DNA from: Desulfobacteraceae bacterium
GTDB taxonomy: Bacteria; Desulfobacterota; Desulfobacteria; Desulfobacterales; Desulfobacteraceae
DNA length: 53,722 bases
NCBI GenBank assembly: GCA_024225635.1
Contig: JAAEMK010001255.1
Location: 1 to 53,722, forward strand
Direction of reading: 5' to 3'
Shown in pieces: positions 25,958 through 34,461 of this stretch. Position 1 is the stretch's first letter. The number at the start of each line of letters is the position of its first letter. Made by a program: the position numbers and the translations under genes. Under the pieces are notes generated by a model. The model was not told the DNA's origin and searched no databases. It saw only the letters and a program-made list of their open reading frames with translations.

Positions 25958-26653
25958 ATGTTTGTCAGCAGCTCCATGGTAAAAAAAGTCATCACCATTG
26001 ATAAGGACAGGTCCGTGTTCGACGCCCAGGAGACCATGGCCGCCAACAATATCCGTCACCTGCCCGTCATTGATTCGGACAACCGGGTCATCGGCATCAT
26101 CACGGACAGGGATATCAGAAGCGTCATGCCATACCGGCTGCTGAAGGAGCCTGACAATCAGGAAGAGCGGGAGAAACTCCAAGCACTCACCGTGGGGAAG
26201 ATCATGACCACCACCCCCAAGACCATCTCCCCCATGGACACCATCCAGGACGCCCTCCTGAAAATACAAAAGGATAAGGTGGGCGCCTTTCCCGTTGTGG
26301 ACGACCATGGGGTACTCAAGGGCATCCTGTCGGTCCGGGACCTGCTGCGGGCGTTCATCAACGTCATGGGCATTGGAGAGCCCGGCACACTGATCGGCAT
26401 CATCGTGGAGGAAAAGGTCGGTCAGCTCAAGAAAATCGTTGATATCGTCACCCAGGAGAACATCTCCTTCGGCAGCGTCCTTGTGGCCCGCTACTGGGAC
26501 GAGGGCAAGCGGGCCGTGTTCGCCTATCTTCTGACCAACAACGTGGTCCGGGTCAAGGCCAAACTAAGGGACATGGGCTTTACCCTGATCGACCCCATGG
26601 AGTGGTACCTGGACCAGCTGCCCGAAGGCCCGGGAAAGAACAACCAGGCCTAA
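25958..26653 (+). CDS. acuB: CBS-ACT domain protein (AcuB-like)
   Basis: A 231-residue protein with two CBS domains (about 5-65, SVFDAQETMAANNIRHLPVI, and 80-145, TISPMDTIQDALLKIQKDKV). A C-terminal ACT-like domain follows from about 150: GQLKKIVDIVTQENISFGSV. CBS pairs bind adenosine ligands and ACT domains small metabolites, so it is a probable energy sensor. This architecture and the position next to an HDAC-family gene match AcuB. GGAGGATTTT precedes the ATG. Its TAA (26651-26653) overlaps the stop codon of the converging Hsp70-like gene (26650-26652). Confidence 0.8.
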   Translation: MFVSSSMVKKVITIDKDRSVFDAQETMAANNIRHLPVIDSDNRVIGIITDRDIRSVMPYRLLKEPDNQEEREKLQALTVGKIMTTTPKTISPMDTIQDALLKIQKDKVGAFPVVDDHGVLKGILSVRDLLRAFINVMGIGEPGTLIGIIVEEKVGQLKKIVDIVTQENISFGSVLVARYWDEGKRAVFAYLLTNNVVRVKAKLRDMGFTLIDPMEWYLDQLPEGPGKNNQA

Positions 26654-27948
26654 TTGTCCCGGCCGAACATGTACCCGGCAGAGAGCCCAAGTCCGTAAGC
26701 AACGCTCAAAAAGGCGTCTGCGTGCTTGATTTTGTCCTGGCCGAACTTCTCCCTGAACACCCGGCGCAGCATGGGTATGTAGGAGGAGCCGCCCGTCAGG
26801 AACACCTTGTCGATGTTCGCTTCGGTCAGGCCCGCCCGGTTCAGGGTATCCTCGATGGAGCCCTGGATCCTGGCGACATTGGCGGTGATCATCTCTTCAA
26901 ACGACTTTTTTTCAACCGCTTCCCTGATAACGATGCCCTGCTCGTTGAAATCAAGGGTGGCGCAGTCACAATCGGAGAGGGCGCACTTGGTTGTCTCGAT
27001 GGACCGGTAGAGGTTGAGCCCCAGGTTGTGTTCCACCAGGGTCTGGAGATTTTCGATCAGACGCTTGTCGCAAAAAGATGCGAACTGGTGAAACTCCTTG
27101 ACCGACCGGACATACTTGGGATCCTTGAGCTGGGGAATCCAGTTCCACAGCCGAAGCTTGCTGGTGATGGTGGATGAAAGCCCCAGAAGATTGGTGCTCA
27201 TGGGCAGGCTCACCTTCACGTCCTTGCCAAGGTATGGAGCCGCCTTTTCCCACATGAGATCGGAATCAAAGGTGTTGCCGCCGATATAGATACCGCCGAG
27301 GGAGAGAATATCATCGTTCCGGTCATAGTCGTTACGGTTCCCGCCCTTCAGCCGGATAATGGTGAAATCCGAGGTACCGCCGCCAAAATCCCCGACAAAG
27401 ATCAGCTGCTCCTCGCCCTCTTCCAGGGTCTGTTCGTAGGAAAGGGCCGCAGCAATGGGTTCAAGCTGGAACTCAATGTTTTTGAACCCGGCAAGCTTTG
27501 CAGCAGACCGAAGCCGCTCCTCGGCCATCCGATCCTTTTTGGGATCTTCTGAAAACACAACCGGACGGCCCATCACCACCGAGTCGAGCCCGGGGTTGCC
27601 CGCATTCTCGCCCTTTGTCCGCAGGTCCTTCAGAATAAGGGCAACCAGCTCCTCAATGGAAAAACTCTTCCGGTTGATGGTGGTCTCCGTAAAGGTGGAG
27701 TCCGGCAGAAATGACTTGATGGACTGCATGTAACGGCCGTCGGAACCGTTCAGGACATACTCCTGCACCGCCTCCTCGCCCGTGTGGATGCTCTCCCCCT
27801 CCTCGTCCCGGTAAAAGTAGAGAACCGATTTCAAATACTTGGTGTTGCTGTTCTTCGTATCCACATCCACCATGCCCACCTGCCCGTTGTTGCTGATGGC
27901 AAGCGCGGAGTTGGACGTCCCAAAATCAAGACCGCAGGTTGTTGTCAT
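26650..27948 (-). CDS. Hsp70-family ATPase, truncated (YegD-like)
   Basis: A 432-residue actin/Hsp70-fold ATPase. LDFGTSNSALAI is phosphate loop 1, VGDFGGGTSDFTII is phosphate loop 2 (Hsp70 DLGGGT type) and VFLTGGSSYIPMLRR is the adenosine motif. It stops after the nucleotide-binding domain with no Hsp70 substrate-binding domain, like YegD-type proteins. A cysteine cluster (KCALSDCDCA) sits in the late part. ATG 27948 was preferred, with GGGGGAT just upstream; 27960 is possible. Converges on acuB with overlapping stops. Client and role unknown. Confidence 0.8.
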   Translation of the reverse strand: MTTTCGLDFGTSNSALAISNNGQVGMVDVDTKNSNTKYLKSVLYFYRDEEGESIHTGEEAVQEYVLNGSDGRYMQSIKSFLPDSTFTETTINRKSFSIEELVALILKDLRTKGENAGNPGLDSVVMGRPVVFSEDPKKDRMAEERLRSAAKLAGFKNIEFQLEPIAAALSYEQTLEEGEEQLIFVGDFGGGTSDFTIIRLKGGNRNDYDRNDDILSLGGIYIGGNTFDSDLMWEKAAPYLGKDVKVSLPMSTNLLGLSSTITSKLRLWNWIPQLKDPKYVRSVKEFHQFASFCDKRLIENLQTLVEHNLGLNLYRSIETTKCALSDCDCATLDFNEQGIVIREAVEKKSFEEMITANVARIQGSIEDTLNRAGLTEANIDKVFLTGGSSYIPMLRRVFREKFGQDKIKHADAFLSVAYGLGLSAGYMFGRDN

Positions 27949-28319
27949 ATCATCCCCCATGATTCAAAAAAGCGAAGATGATATTCCTTTACAGCCCCCG
28001 CGTCAACCCTTTTTAAAAAAAATAGCGTAACCGCAACCCTGAGGTTAAAAAGATCTGGTGAAAAATTCATACGTTGTATTGAAACGGAAGCTATCTATAA
28101 ACCGCACCTTGGCAAGCCTTGTCAGTTATGCGATATTAACAGTACCTGAAAGTAGAGACGGATTCAAATACCTTGGCGACAGCTCTTTATAATCATCCTC
28201 GATCATGGCTTGAGATAGATTTCCAAAAAGGAAACGAAGATACCAATTTTTCGGAGACGCAAAGCTATTAAAAGCGATACCAGTGGTCAAACAAAAAACA
28301 ATAATGAACAATAATGAAC
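27949..28319. other. AT-rich junction region, no gene
   Basis: The GC content drops sharply here, marking the left edge of the acquired segment. An 84-codon minus-strand frame (28126-28380) with a hydrophobic stretch overlaps the ISAzo13 remnant, has no ribosome binding site and is not called. The promoter of the Hsp70-like gene must lie in the first part, but no convincing boxes were seen. Confidence 0.4.
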
Positions 28320-28770
28320 AATAAAAAAACATCGAACAGATAGGAAAAGAATACCGTAAAAATGATAATCCCGCAATCAATATGGATACCCCGAGAAGAA
28401 CTGATCGTCATTTTTTTCGAGATGGCAGGCTTCTAACACAAGAGAAGCTCAACATTCATGATCATGATTTTAGCTCTCTTGCCAGCGATATTGCCATACC
28501 CCATGGCTTGTATGCATGTTGGATTAAATCTTGGATATATTTCTATTGGTTATCGTCATGGTACAAGCGATTGCATGGAATTGCATTTTTAAATGGTGGC
28601 AAGATGAATCGGCGATTCAATTATCGAGATGCCACCTCAATCTTAACTTTATGTGATTGTGGTGGGAGCAAAAATGCCAGACACTACATTTTCAAAGAAC
28701 CGATTGGCAAAATAAAAACGGATCTGAAGTTTTTTCTTCCATTATTATAAGCCATATACAAAACAGACAA
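28320..28770 (+). pseudogene. ISAzo13-family transposase remnant
   Basis: In the frame of 28382, the reading IEQIGKEYRKNDNPAIN then MDTPRRTDRHFFRDGRLLTQ, EKLNIHDHDFSSLASDIAIP and HGLY matches the central part of ISAzo13-type transposases. The next part continues in another frame (NLGYISIGYRHGTSD), then returns with ATSILTLCDCGGSKNARHYI and FKE. A stop (TAA) precedes KNIEQIG, and the end is missing. A 10-bp tandem duplication AATAATGAAC lies at about 28308-28327. Clearly inactive. It marks past mobile-element activity at the left side of the defence-like island. Confidence 0.75.
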
Positions 28771-28921
28771 AAAGGCAGCTGATGACTTCAAAAATGCGAT
28801 GAATATTATTTATGAGGATTTTCTTACAAAATAGAATTACGAAGCAATTCCATTAATCGAATAAAAAATAATTTTAATAAGATCTTCGTCCCTTAGTTAA
28901 CACATAGACTCAGACCTCGTA

Positions 28922-29653
28922 CTAATGGTGCCCATCCCCATTAATATTAATAGCGGTCGCTTCAACGTCTTTGAACATACTCTTTACACCCGTGAACAAC
29001 TCTAATGACGGACGACGAATTTCAAAACCATATGACTGACTTTTCTCGTGTTCCGGGATCATTGAGTGATCGACCAATATCTTACCCTTTTTATCATCAT
29101 TTCTATCAATCATAAAACAAGTTGAGGTAATTAGTCTTTCGTGATAATAAATCGAAAATTTTTTTTGGTTTATTTCAATTACAGATTTCTGCAATTCCAC
29201 AAGTCTCTTTTTTGATTTAAGAATTTTATCCCTCAGACAATCGTCACTTTCATTCATTCGCTTAGCATAAAACTCTAAGAGATTTGTGTTAGGCGAAAGA
29301 ATGTAAATTTGTATCTTCACACCCTTGTTGGCAAGACGAACTAGTTGTTCACCGACTTCATAATGATCTTTTTTTAAAAGGCTCCCGAAGCAAACCCCAA
29401 TATAGACCAATTCATCAGATGCCTCTGAGATGTATTTTATTTTGCTTCCGAGCGTATCTTGTAAATATTCGCGCTCAGTATAAAAAAACAATCCTCCAGG
29501 TATTAAAAATTGCCTAAAAGATGTAATCAAAGATTGAAATGGCAATTTTGTTTTGATTTTGTATATAATAATTGAACCACCGCTAAATATAGCAGTGCCA
29601 ACTATACCACATAGAATATTTACAATAATCGGTAGCTGGGTATAATCTTGCAT
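28922..29653 (-). CDS. Membrane-anchored PLD-like protein, unknown
   Basis: A 243-residue protein: one N-terminal TM segment (about 8-30, IIVNILCGIVGTAIFSGGSI) and a cytosolic part starting KIKYISEASDELVYIGVCFG. The patterns LVRLANKGVKIQIYILSPNT and KFSIYYHERLITSTCFMIDR resemble phospholipase-D-like domains found in standalone effectors, but no full HxK(x)4D motif is visible, so assignment is tentative. ATG 29653 was chosen over an upstream in-frame start because AAGGAG lies 11 bases before it. The methyltransferase gene ends eight bases upstream, so the two form an operon. AT-rich. Confidence 0.5.
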   Translation of the reverse strand: MQDYTQLPIIVNILCGIVGTAIFSGGSIIIYKIKTKLPFQSLITSFRQFLIPGGLFFYTEREYLQDTLGSKIKYISEASDELVYIGVCFGSLLKKDHYEVGEQLVRLANKGVKIQIYILSPNTNLLEFYAKRMNESDDCLRDKILKSKKRLVELQKSVIEINQKKFSIYYHERLITSTCFMIDRNDDKKGKILVDHSMIPEHEKSQSYGFEIRRPSLELFTGVKSMFKDVEATAININGDGHH

Positions 29654-29661
29654 TGTGAACA

Positions 29662-30363
29662 CTACTCCTTTTCCGCAATAATGAATATATATCTCCCCCA
29701 CCCCATGACACGTGATAAAAATCTATCAATTAAACTTAGTAGATTAGCTTTTCGAATACACCCTGAGACATGATATCTTTTTATATTGAATTGATACTCA
29801 GTTAAGAACTTCAGAAGTTCATTTAATCGAAAATCTTTCTGATATCCCAACCTCCATCGACCACATAGTTCCAAGATGCATTTTTCCAGATGAAATACTG
29901 AATGCTTGTTTGATGAGCATATAAACATTTTTCCACCTGTTTTAAGTGCATTATATGCATTTTCGAGAACACTCTCTGGTTTCTCTATATGCTCAATTAA
30001 ACCGACAAGAAAGATAGCATCGAAATATTCTTGATACTTCCATGACAAAATTGCATCTGCAACTCGAAATTCAATTCTTGGGTTGTTGTTTTTATTTTTG
30101 GCAATATTAATAGCGACCGGAGAAATATCCATCGCTAGGATATCCCCTTTCTCAAAAGCACTTAATGTTTTTGCAAAATATCCGCCTCCACAACCCCAAT
30201 CCCCTATTCTTTCCACTTCGTTAAGGTTCGCTCCTAATTGTTGAAACAGGTTGATCTTGTAGGATGCTTTCTCATATCTAGAATGTGGATTCGAATATTT
30301 ATCACTTCGCCATATATCATTCCAAACATTATCTATTAAACCTGGTGTCATAGTTTTCTCCAT
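29662..30363 (-). CDS. Class I SAM-dependent methyltransferase
   Basis: A 233-residue methyltransferase. Motif I is IGDWGCGGGYFAKTL, followed by DILAMDISPVAINIAK (acidic residue of motif II), FDAIFLVGLIEHIEKPESVL and ALKTGGKMFICSSN. This is the UbiG/SmtA-like layout acting on small molecules. ATG 30363 follows GAGGGAGTGGTA; GTG 30369 is in frame. First gene of a two-gene operon with a membrane PLD-like protein. Its substrate is unknown. Confidence 0.75.
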   Translation of the reverse strand: MEKTMTPGLIDNVWNDIWRSDKYSNPHSRYEKASYKINLFQQLGANLNEVERIGDWGCGGGYFAKTLSAFEKGDILAMDISPVAINIAKNKNNNPRIEFRVADAILSWKYQEYFDAIFLVGLIEHIEKPESVLENAYNALKTGGKMFICSSNKHSVFHLEKCILELCGRWRLGYQKDFRLNELLKFLTEYQFNIKRYHVSGCIRKANLLSLIDRFLSRVMGWGRYIFIIAEKE

Positions 30364-30966
30364 TACCACTCCCTCTCAGGCACCAAAAATTTCAAAAATA
30401 CACATTTCGGATACGTATTGGAAGAGACCTTTCAATTGGTTTTCTAACTCACATTCCCCTGCAACCGTTTTTTTAATACTTCAGGCACTTTCTGCACTTT
30501 TTTCTTCAACGAAGACTTAATTATTTATATTAAAAACCTTCGAATTTTTAGCCATATTTTTTCTAACATTCATCTCTCCGCACCCTATGATTTCCTTCAC
30601 CTGAATAGAAACAATGGATTACAGCAATCCCCCAATTAATATTCAGTAGTCATAATCAGATCACAAACGCCCCCCAAAAACTGCTGAAATCTCGACCAAA
30701 AACAGAGACTCAACTTGATAGATACACCCTCGTTTTAATACACAATATCCATGAAAATCAATATACATTCCTTTCTATTATTGAGATTTCTAAACAAAGG
30801 TGGCAAAAAGCAATAGCATTGCCTATCATCTTAGAACAATAATAGATATTCGCTTTTTTCGGCAAAAGACCCACTGTCCAAACTCTTTTTATTTACACAG
30901 AACGGTATAAAAAGCAGTCCGTCTTTTTTGATACGTGTTTCCTGTCTTTAGTATCTATGTAAAACA
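30364..30966. other. 600-bp AT-rich intergenic region
   Basis: No coding region, RNA gene or clear hairpin with a T-run was found between the methyltransferase and the HerA gene. Both are on the minus strand, so it should hold the methyltransferase promoter and the end of the herA transcript. A TATAAAA run occurs near 30905, but no convincing pair of promoter boxes was seen. Confidence 0.4.
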
Positions 30967-32616
30967 CTATAAGTACCATTCTGTTTTTATCTCATCAATA
31001 TTAGCTTCCTTCCATTCTCTTTTCCACAGCTCCCAATAAGGAATATCATTGGATGACGGTGGCAATTCACATTTGTCAATTTTAACTATTGAAGGTAACA
31101 CAACTGATTCCCCAATCAACAATGACTCTCCAGCTTGTAATGATGGCAACTTTTCTGTTAAACTGCCTAAGGTGTCTGGCAACAATTTTTTCACATAATT
31201 TTGATCAATAGGATTAGTCAATCGCATAGCAATAAAATTATTGCATTGTGAAAATATTGTTTCTGACAATTCTGATGGCCTCTGACTTGCTAATAAAAGA
31301 GTCACTCCATATTTACGCCCTTCTTTTGCTATTCTCTCAATTGAATTTTTAGAGGCTCTAAATTTAACCAAATCGCTTTTGGGAACATATTTATGAGCTT
31401 CTTCATACACAAGTAAAAATGGTGTATCGTTATTAATTTTTTCATTCGGGTCTTTTTTGGTTCTTATTCGTTTATAATAATATCCATATTCAAAGATCAT
31501 GCGTGAAATTAAAGAAACAGTAATGCTTAGAACTTCAAATGGGACACCACTTAAATCTAATATTGTAACATTGCTTTTTGAACCAGCACTATGGCCAAGG
31601 AGTTGCTTAATTGTTTCTTCAAATGTTATTGTCTTGCTATTTTCCCCTAATAAAAACTCTAGCCGTTTATCGTTTAACTTATTTTCAAGTCTACTAACAA
31701 AATTGGTGAGTTTACCATTTAATGTTCCTTGTTTTTTAGTGCCTGCTTTTGCTCCATCAATCATTTCAGTATTCTTATTCTTTGCAAAGTTTAAAACTTC
31801 ATTTATATCGAACAATAATGGTGAATCATAATGAATTTTAGACTTATAAGAATCGGCACCTGTAAATTGGTTAATCCTATCATTAATTACAGCTTCTTTA
31901 AAAACATTACGTTGATTATGGTCGTTAGCTTCCGTATCAATAAAAAGTTCTTCTAATTCTTCACTCGTTAACAACCAATAAGGTAACGTCAAGTCTGAAA
32001 TACCAAGATTGTTGGCATCAGGGAATGCTGATTTATATTCAGAATGAATATCAAAAATGATAATATGAGAATTATTTAATGAAAAATCACCGTCTTTTTC
32101 TTCAACCGCCCGTTGAATAATTTTTGTTACAGTGTGTGATTTTCCAGAACCTGTTGAACCAACAACCGCAACATGCTTGTTAAAAAAATTATTACCGTTT
32201 ACGGGAACCCTAATTTTAGGATTTGAAGATAACGATGAAAAAACGAATTTTTCTATTTCTTTTGTTGATTGAGAATAGATACTTAATATCTCGCTTTCTT
32301 TTGCAGGTTCTACTTTTTTGGGAGGTATTGCTATTGTGTCTCCTCCCCGTTGAAATTTTTCATCCTTGACAACACCAAGTGGATTAGCTTCTATGATATA
32401 TTTTCGTTTAGCTTCTCCATTTTCTGGAACTTCTATTAAAAAATTATCAATCATTGCGATTAAAGCTATATCATCATCATCTGATACGCGAATGTAAGAC
32501 CCAATTTTAAGTGTCTCCGCTGCCGATTGAATAAATTCATCATCTACTGCTATTTTTACCTTGTTTGGATAAACGGAAATAACTTCTGCATTAATATTAG
32601 TTATTTCAGACATCAT
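30967..32616 (-). CDS. herA: HerA/FtsK-type ATPase of a nuclease pair
   Basis: A 549-residue HerA ATPase. Residues 1-65 look like the HAS beta-barrel (INAEVISVYPNKVKIAVDDE). The Walker A motif is GSTGSGKS (153-160), Walker B is FLLVYEEAHKYVP (about 401) and LLLASQRPSELSETIFSQCN is the arginine/sensor region. Such ATPases form hexamers that translocate DNA or scaffold nucleases. The ATG overlaps the stop of the nuclease gene (ATGA) with AAGGAG five bases upstream, so the two are translationally coupled. HerA with a DUF4297-type nuclease is a known antiphage pairing. The gene is strongly AT-rich relative to the genome. Confidence 0.9.
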   Translation of the reverse strand: MMSEITNINAEVISVYPNKVKIAVDDEFIQSAAETLKIGSYIRVSDDDDIALIAMIDNFLIEVPENGEAKRKYIIEANPLGVVKDEKFQRGGDTIAIPPKKVEPAKESEILSIYSQSTKEIEKFVFSSLSSNPKIRVPVNGNNFFNKHVAVVGSTGSGKSHTVTKIIQRAVEEKDGDFSLNNSHIIIFDIHSEYKSAFPDANNLGISDLTLPYWLLTSEELEELFIDTEANDHNQRNVFKEAVINDRINQFTGADSYKSKIHYDSPLLFDINEVLNFAKNKNTEMIDGAKAGTKKQGTLNGKLTNFVSRLENKLNDKRLEFLLGENSKTITFEETIKQLLGHSAGSKSNVTILDLSGVPFEVLSITVSLISRMIFEYGYYYKRIRTKKDPNEKINNDTPFLLVYEEAHKYVPKSDLVKFRASKNSIERIAKEGRKYGVTLLLASQRPSELSETIFSQCNNFIAMRLTNPIDQNYVKKLLPDTLGSLTEKLPSLQAGESLLIGESVVLPSIVKIDKCELPPSSNDIPYWELWKREWKEANIDEIKTEWYL

Positions 32617-33821
32617 ATTATCTCCTTTATATTATCTAACTTTGATATTTGAATACGAACATTTGCAATTCCATTGTCGGTATTTATAAAAAATGGCTTA
32701 CCAAAATAAAATTGATATATTTTCTTAGTTTTACTAATAGAATTAAGCGTGTTACTTATTTCCATTGAGTTTTTTAATATTTTTATTTTTATACCATTGG
32801 TACAGTCTGCTTTTATTGAAATTGCTTTTGTCGAAAAGTCTGACCCCAAGAAAGGAACACCATCAATAAAGTTAAACCCCTCTGCATAAAGTTGCTTTTT
32901 TAATTCTATTAAATCTGCATCTACAAAATTATTGAAATAGATATAAGGACAATATGTTTGAGGTTCTCTTCTTTTTAAGTTAGAATATCGTTTTGAGATA
33001 ATAAATATTAATTCTTTGAGTTCACTAAAAGAATATGATGACGGCAAATCAATTAGAAAAAAACGTTCAAATGGTGATTTATTTAACGTCCTAAAATATT
33101 GGTCTTTCAATTCTTTATGATATCGTTTTCTTCCTTTAAGCTCTAAGAACCATTTATTGAATAAAACTTGCCTATTATTAATTTTATTCAAAAAGTAAGA
33201 CTTTTTTATTTTCCTATTCTCGACATCATTTTCAATTGCAACTTTCCTAATTTCATTTAATGCATTATTGTAATAATAATATTCTGCTTCAAATTTATCA
33301 CAAGAATAGATACCCATAAATAATGTTAAAATATTATCAAATTGGTTAATGTAGTTTTTTGCATTAATATCTATAGATAATAAATCTAAAAACTCTTGTA
33401 ATTCTTCGTCTGAAAGACCTAATATATTATGCTCTTCTATTTTAGTTTTTGCTTTTGTGTATGTAAGAATTTTTTCTTTAAGAAAACTTACATCTACTGG
33501 TAATGATAATTTATCTTGTCCTGATTTATAATGACCATATAAGTGATACTTAATTTGAGGTTTAGCACCGTTTTTAACCTCTTTAAAATGGCTTAACATC
33601 AATCTGATTGGTTTTGCAATCACGGAATGATTATACTCAGACTTTGAATAATATTTACATTGAATTGCTGTTCTTTCTGTTGATGTTTCAATATCAATAT
33701 CTTCAACACCTTCAACTGTAATTTCATCATTATCACCAGAAAGGGATAATATTTTTTCAATTGAATAATCAAACTGATAAAAATATCCTTTAATTGTATC
33801 TGTTGCACTTCTGTCACTCAT
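32613..33821 (-). CDS. DUF4297-like PD-(D/E)xK nuclease, HerA partner
   Basis: A 402-residue protein. The N-terminus (1-60) fits a DUF4297/Cap4-like restriction-endonuclease fold: DTIKGYFYQFDYSIEKIL, then E37, D41 and D43 in VEGVEDIDIE and the QxK motif in TAIQCKYYSK (Q54, K56). The remaining 340 residues (LKELIFIISKRYSNLKRREP and others) match nothing I recognise and may be the HerA-binding and sensing part. AGGA precedes the ATG by eight bases. It is directly upstream of, and overlaps, herA. The inferred job is DNA cleavage by a nuclease-HerA complex during phage infection. It is shorter than many DUF4297 proteins and may be a divergent subtype. Confidence 0.7.
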   Translation of the reverse strand: MSDRSATDTIKGYFYQFDYSIEKILSLSGDNDEITVEGVEDIDIETSTERTAIQCKYYSKSEYNHSVIAKPIRLMLSHFKEVKNGAKPQIKYHLYGHYKSGQDKLSLPVDVSFLKEKILTYTKAKTKIEEHNILGLSDEELQEFLDLLSIDINAKNYINQFDNILTLFMGIYSCDKFEAEYYYYNNALNEIRKVAIENDVENRKIKKSYFLNKINNRQVLFNKWFLELKGRKRYHKELKDQYFRTLNKSPFERFFLIDLPSSYSFSELKELIFIISKRYSNLKRREPQTYCPYIYFNNFVDADLIELKKQLYAEGFNFIDGVPFLGSDFSTKAISIKADCTNGIKIKILKNSMEISNTLNSISKTKKIYQFYFGKPFFINTDNGIANVRIQISKLDNIKEII

Positions 33822-34461
33822 TAATAAATCCTATGCCGATTTTAATTTAACTCACTGCTTGTCGCGTGTAATGGTATGTTGATTGGCTTGGGGAAGTGGA
33901 TGGAGGATTCACCCGAACTGCCGCTGAAAAGTTGCCCAACCCACCCCCGGATATCCCACTCAACAAAGATCAGCAGCCTTTTTTTCTGAATAACATGTCC
34001 CTGGGGTATGATATCCAGAAGGCTTATGCATTTCATTACCTCAAAATTGCAACTTATTTTCGATACAGCAGGATGAAAAAGATAGCAAGTTTTTTATCAT
34101 CAAATTTCATTTTTCTTAAAAATAAGCCATCCTATATGCATATTCCGGGCGAATCCGTCCACTGATTCCGTTTGATTCCGTACCAATCCTATCACCTGGG
34201 ATTCAGCCCGCGCCCAGATCTCCTGATCAACGCCGCAACGTGGACGGGAAGCATCCACGGTTTCACTTAACAATGATGCAGCCATCTTCGAAAGCGTGCG
34301 AATGAAAGTGGTTTCGTGATGCAACTTCATAAATATCAGTTTACCTTTTTTCAATTGTTCGCCGAATCGGTTGGGTAACGGGCGACAAGGGTGTCAAAAA
34401 CAGATTAATCAAAAACAGACCCTTGCCGTCCGGTTCACATGCTGGTTGAGCATCATGCGAA
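33822..34461. other. Gene debris between nuclease and HEPN genes
   Basis: No intact gene is called. Short frames here (33842-34036 minus, 33896-34165 plus, 34100-34354 minus) have higher GC than the flanking genes, lack good starts and match nothing recognised. The piece 34110-34062 on the minus strand is a frameshifted copy of the beginning of the small membrane gene at 35605. An inverted repeat CAAGGGT (34386-34392) / ACCCTTG (34419-34425), enclosing two copies of CAAAAACAGA, lies just after the HEPN gene and may mark the end of its transcript. Confidence 0.4.
34062..34095. repeat. Direct repeat left of HEPN gene
   Basis: GATACAGCAGGATGAAAAAG followed by ATAGCAAGTTTTTT. It matches 35556-35589 at 32 of 34 bases. 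On the minus strand it covers the first codons of a small membrane-protein gene; this copy has lost a base in the A-run and soon stops. Confidence 0.65.

Noticed and set aside
28126-28380. 84-codon hydrophobic minus-strand ORF
   Set aside because: Overlaps the ISAzo13 transposase remnant read on the plus strand and lacks a ribosome binding site.
34100-34354. 84-codon minus-strand ORF in the debris region
   Set aside because: No recognised similarity, overlaps the direct repeat and lacks a strong start; kept only as debris.
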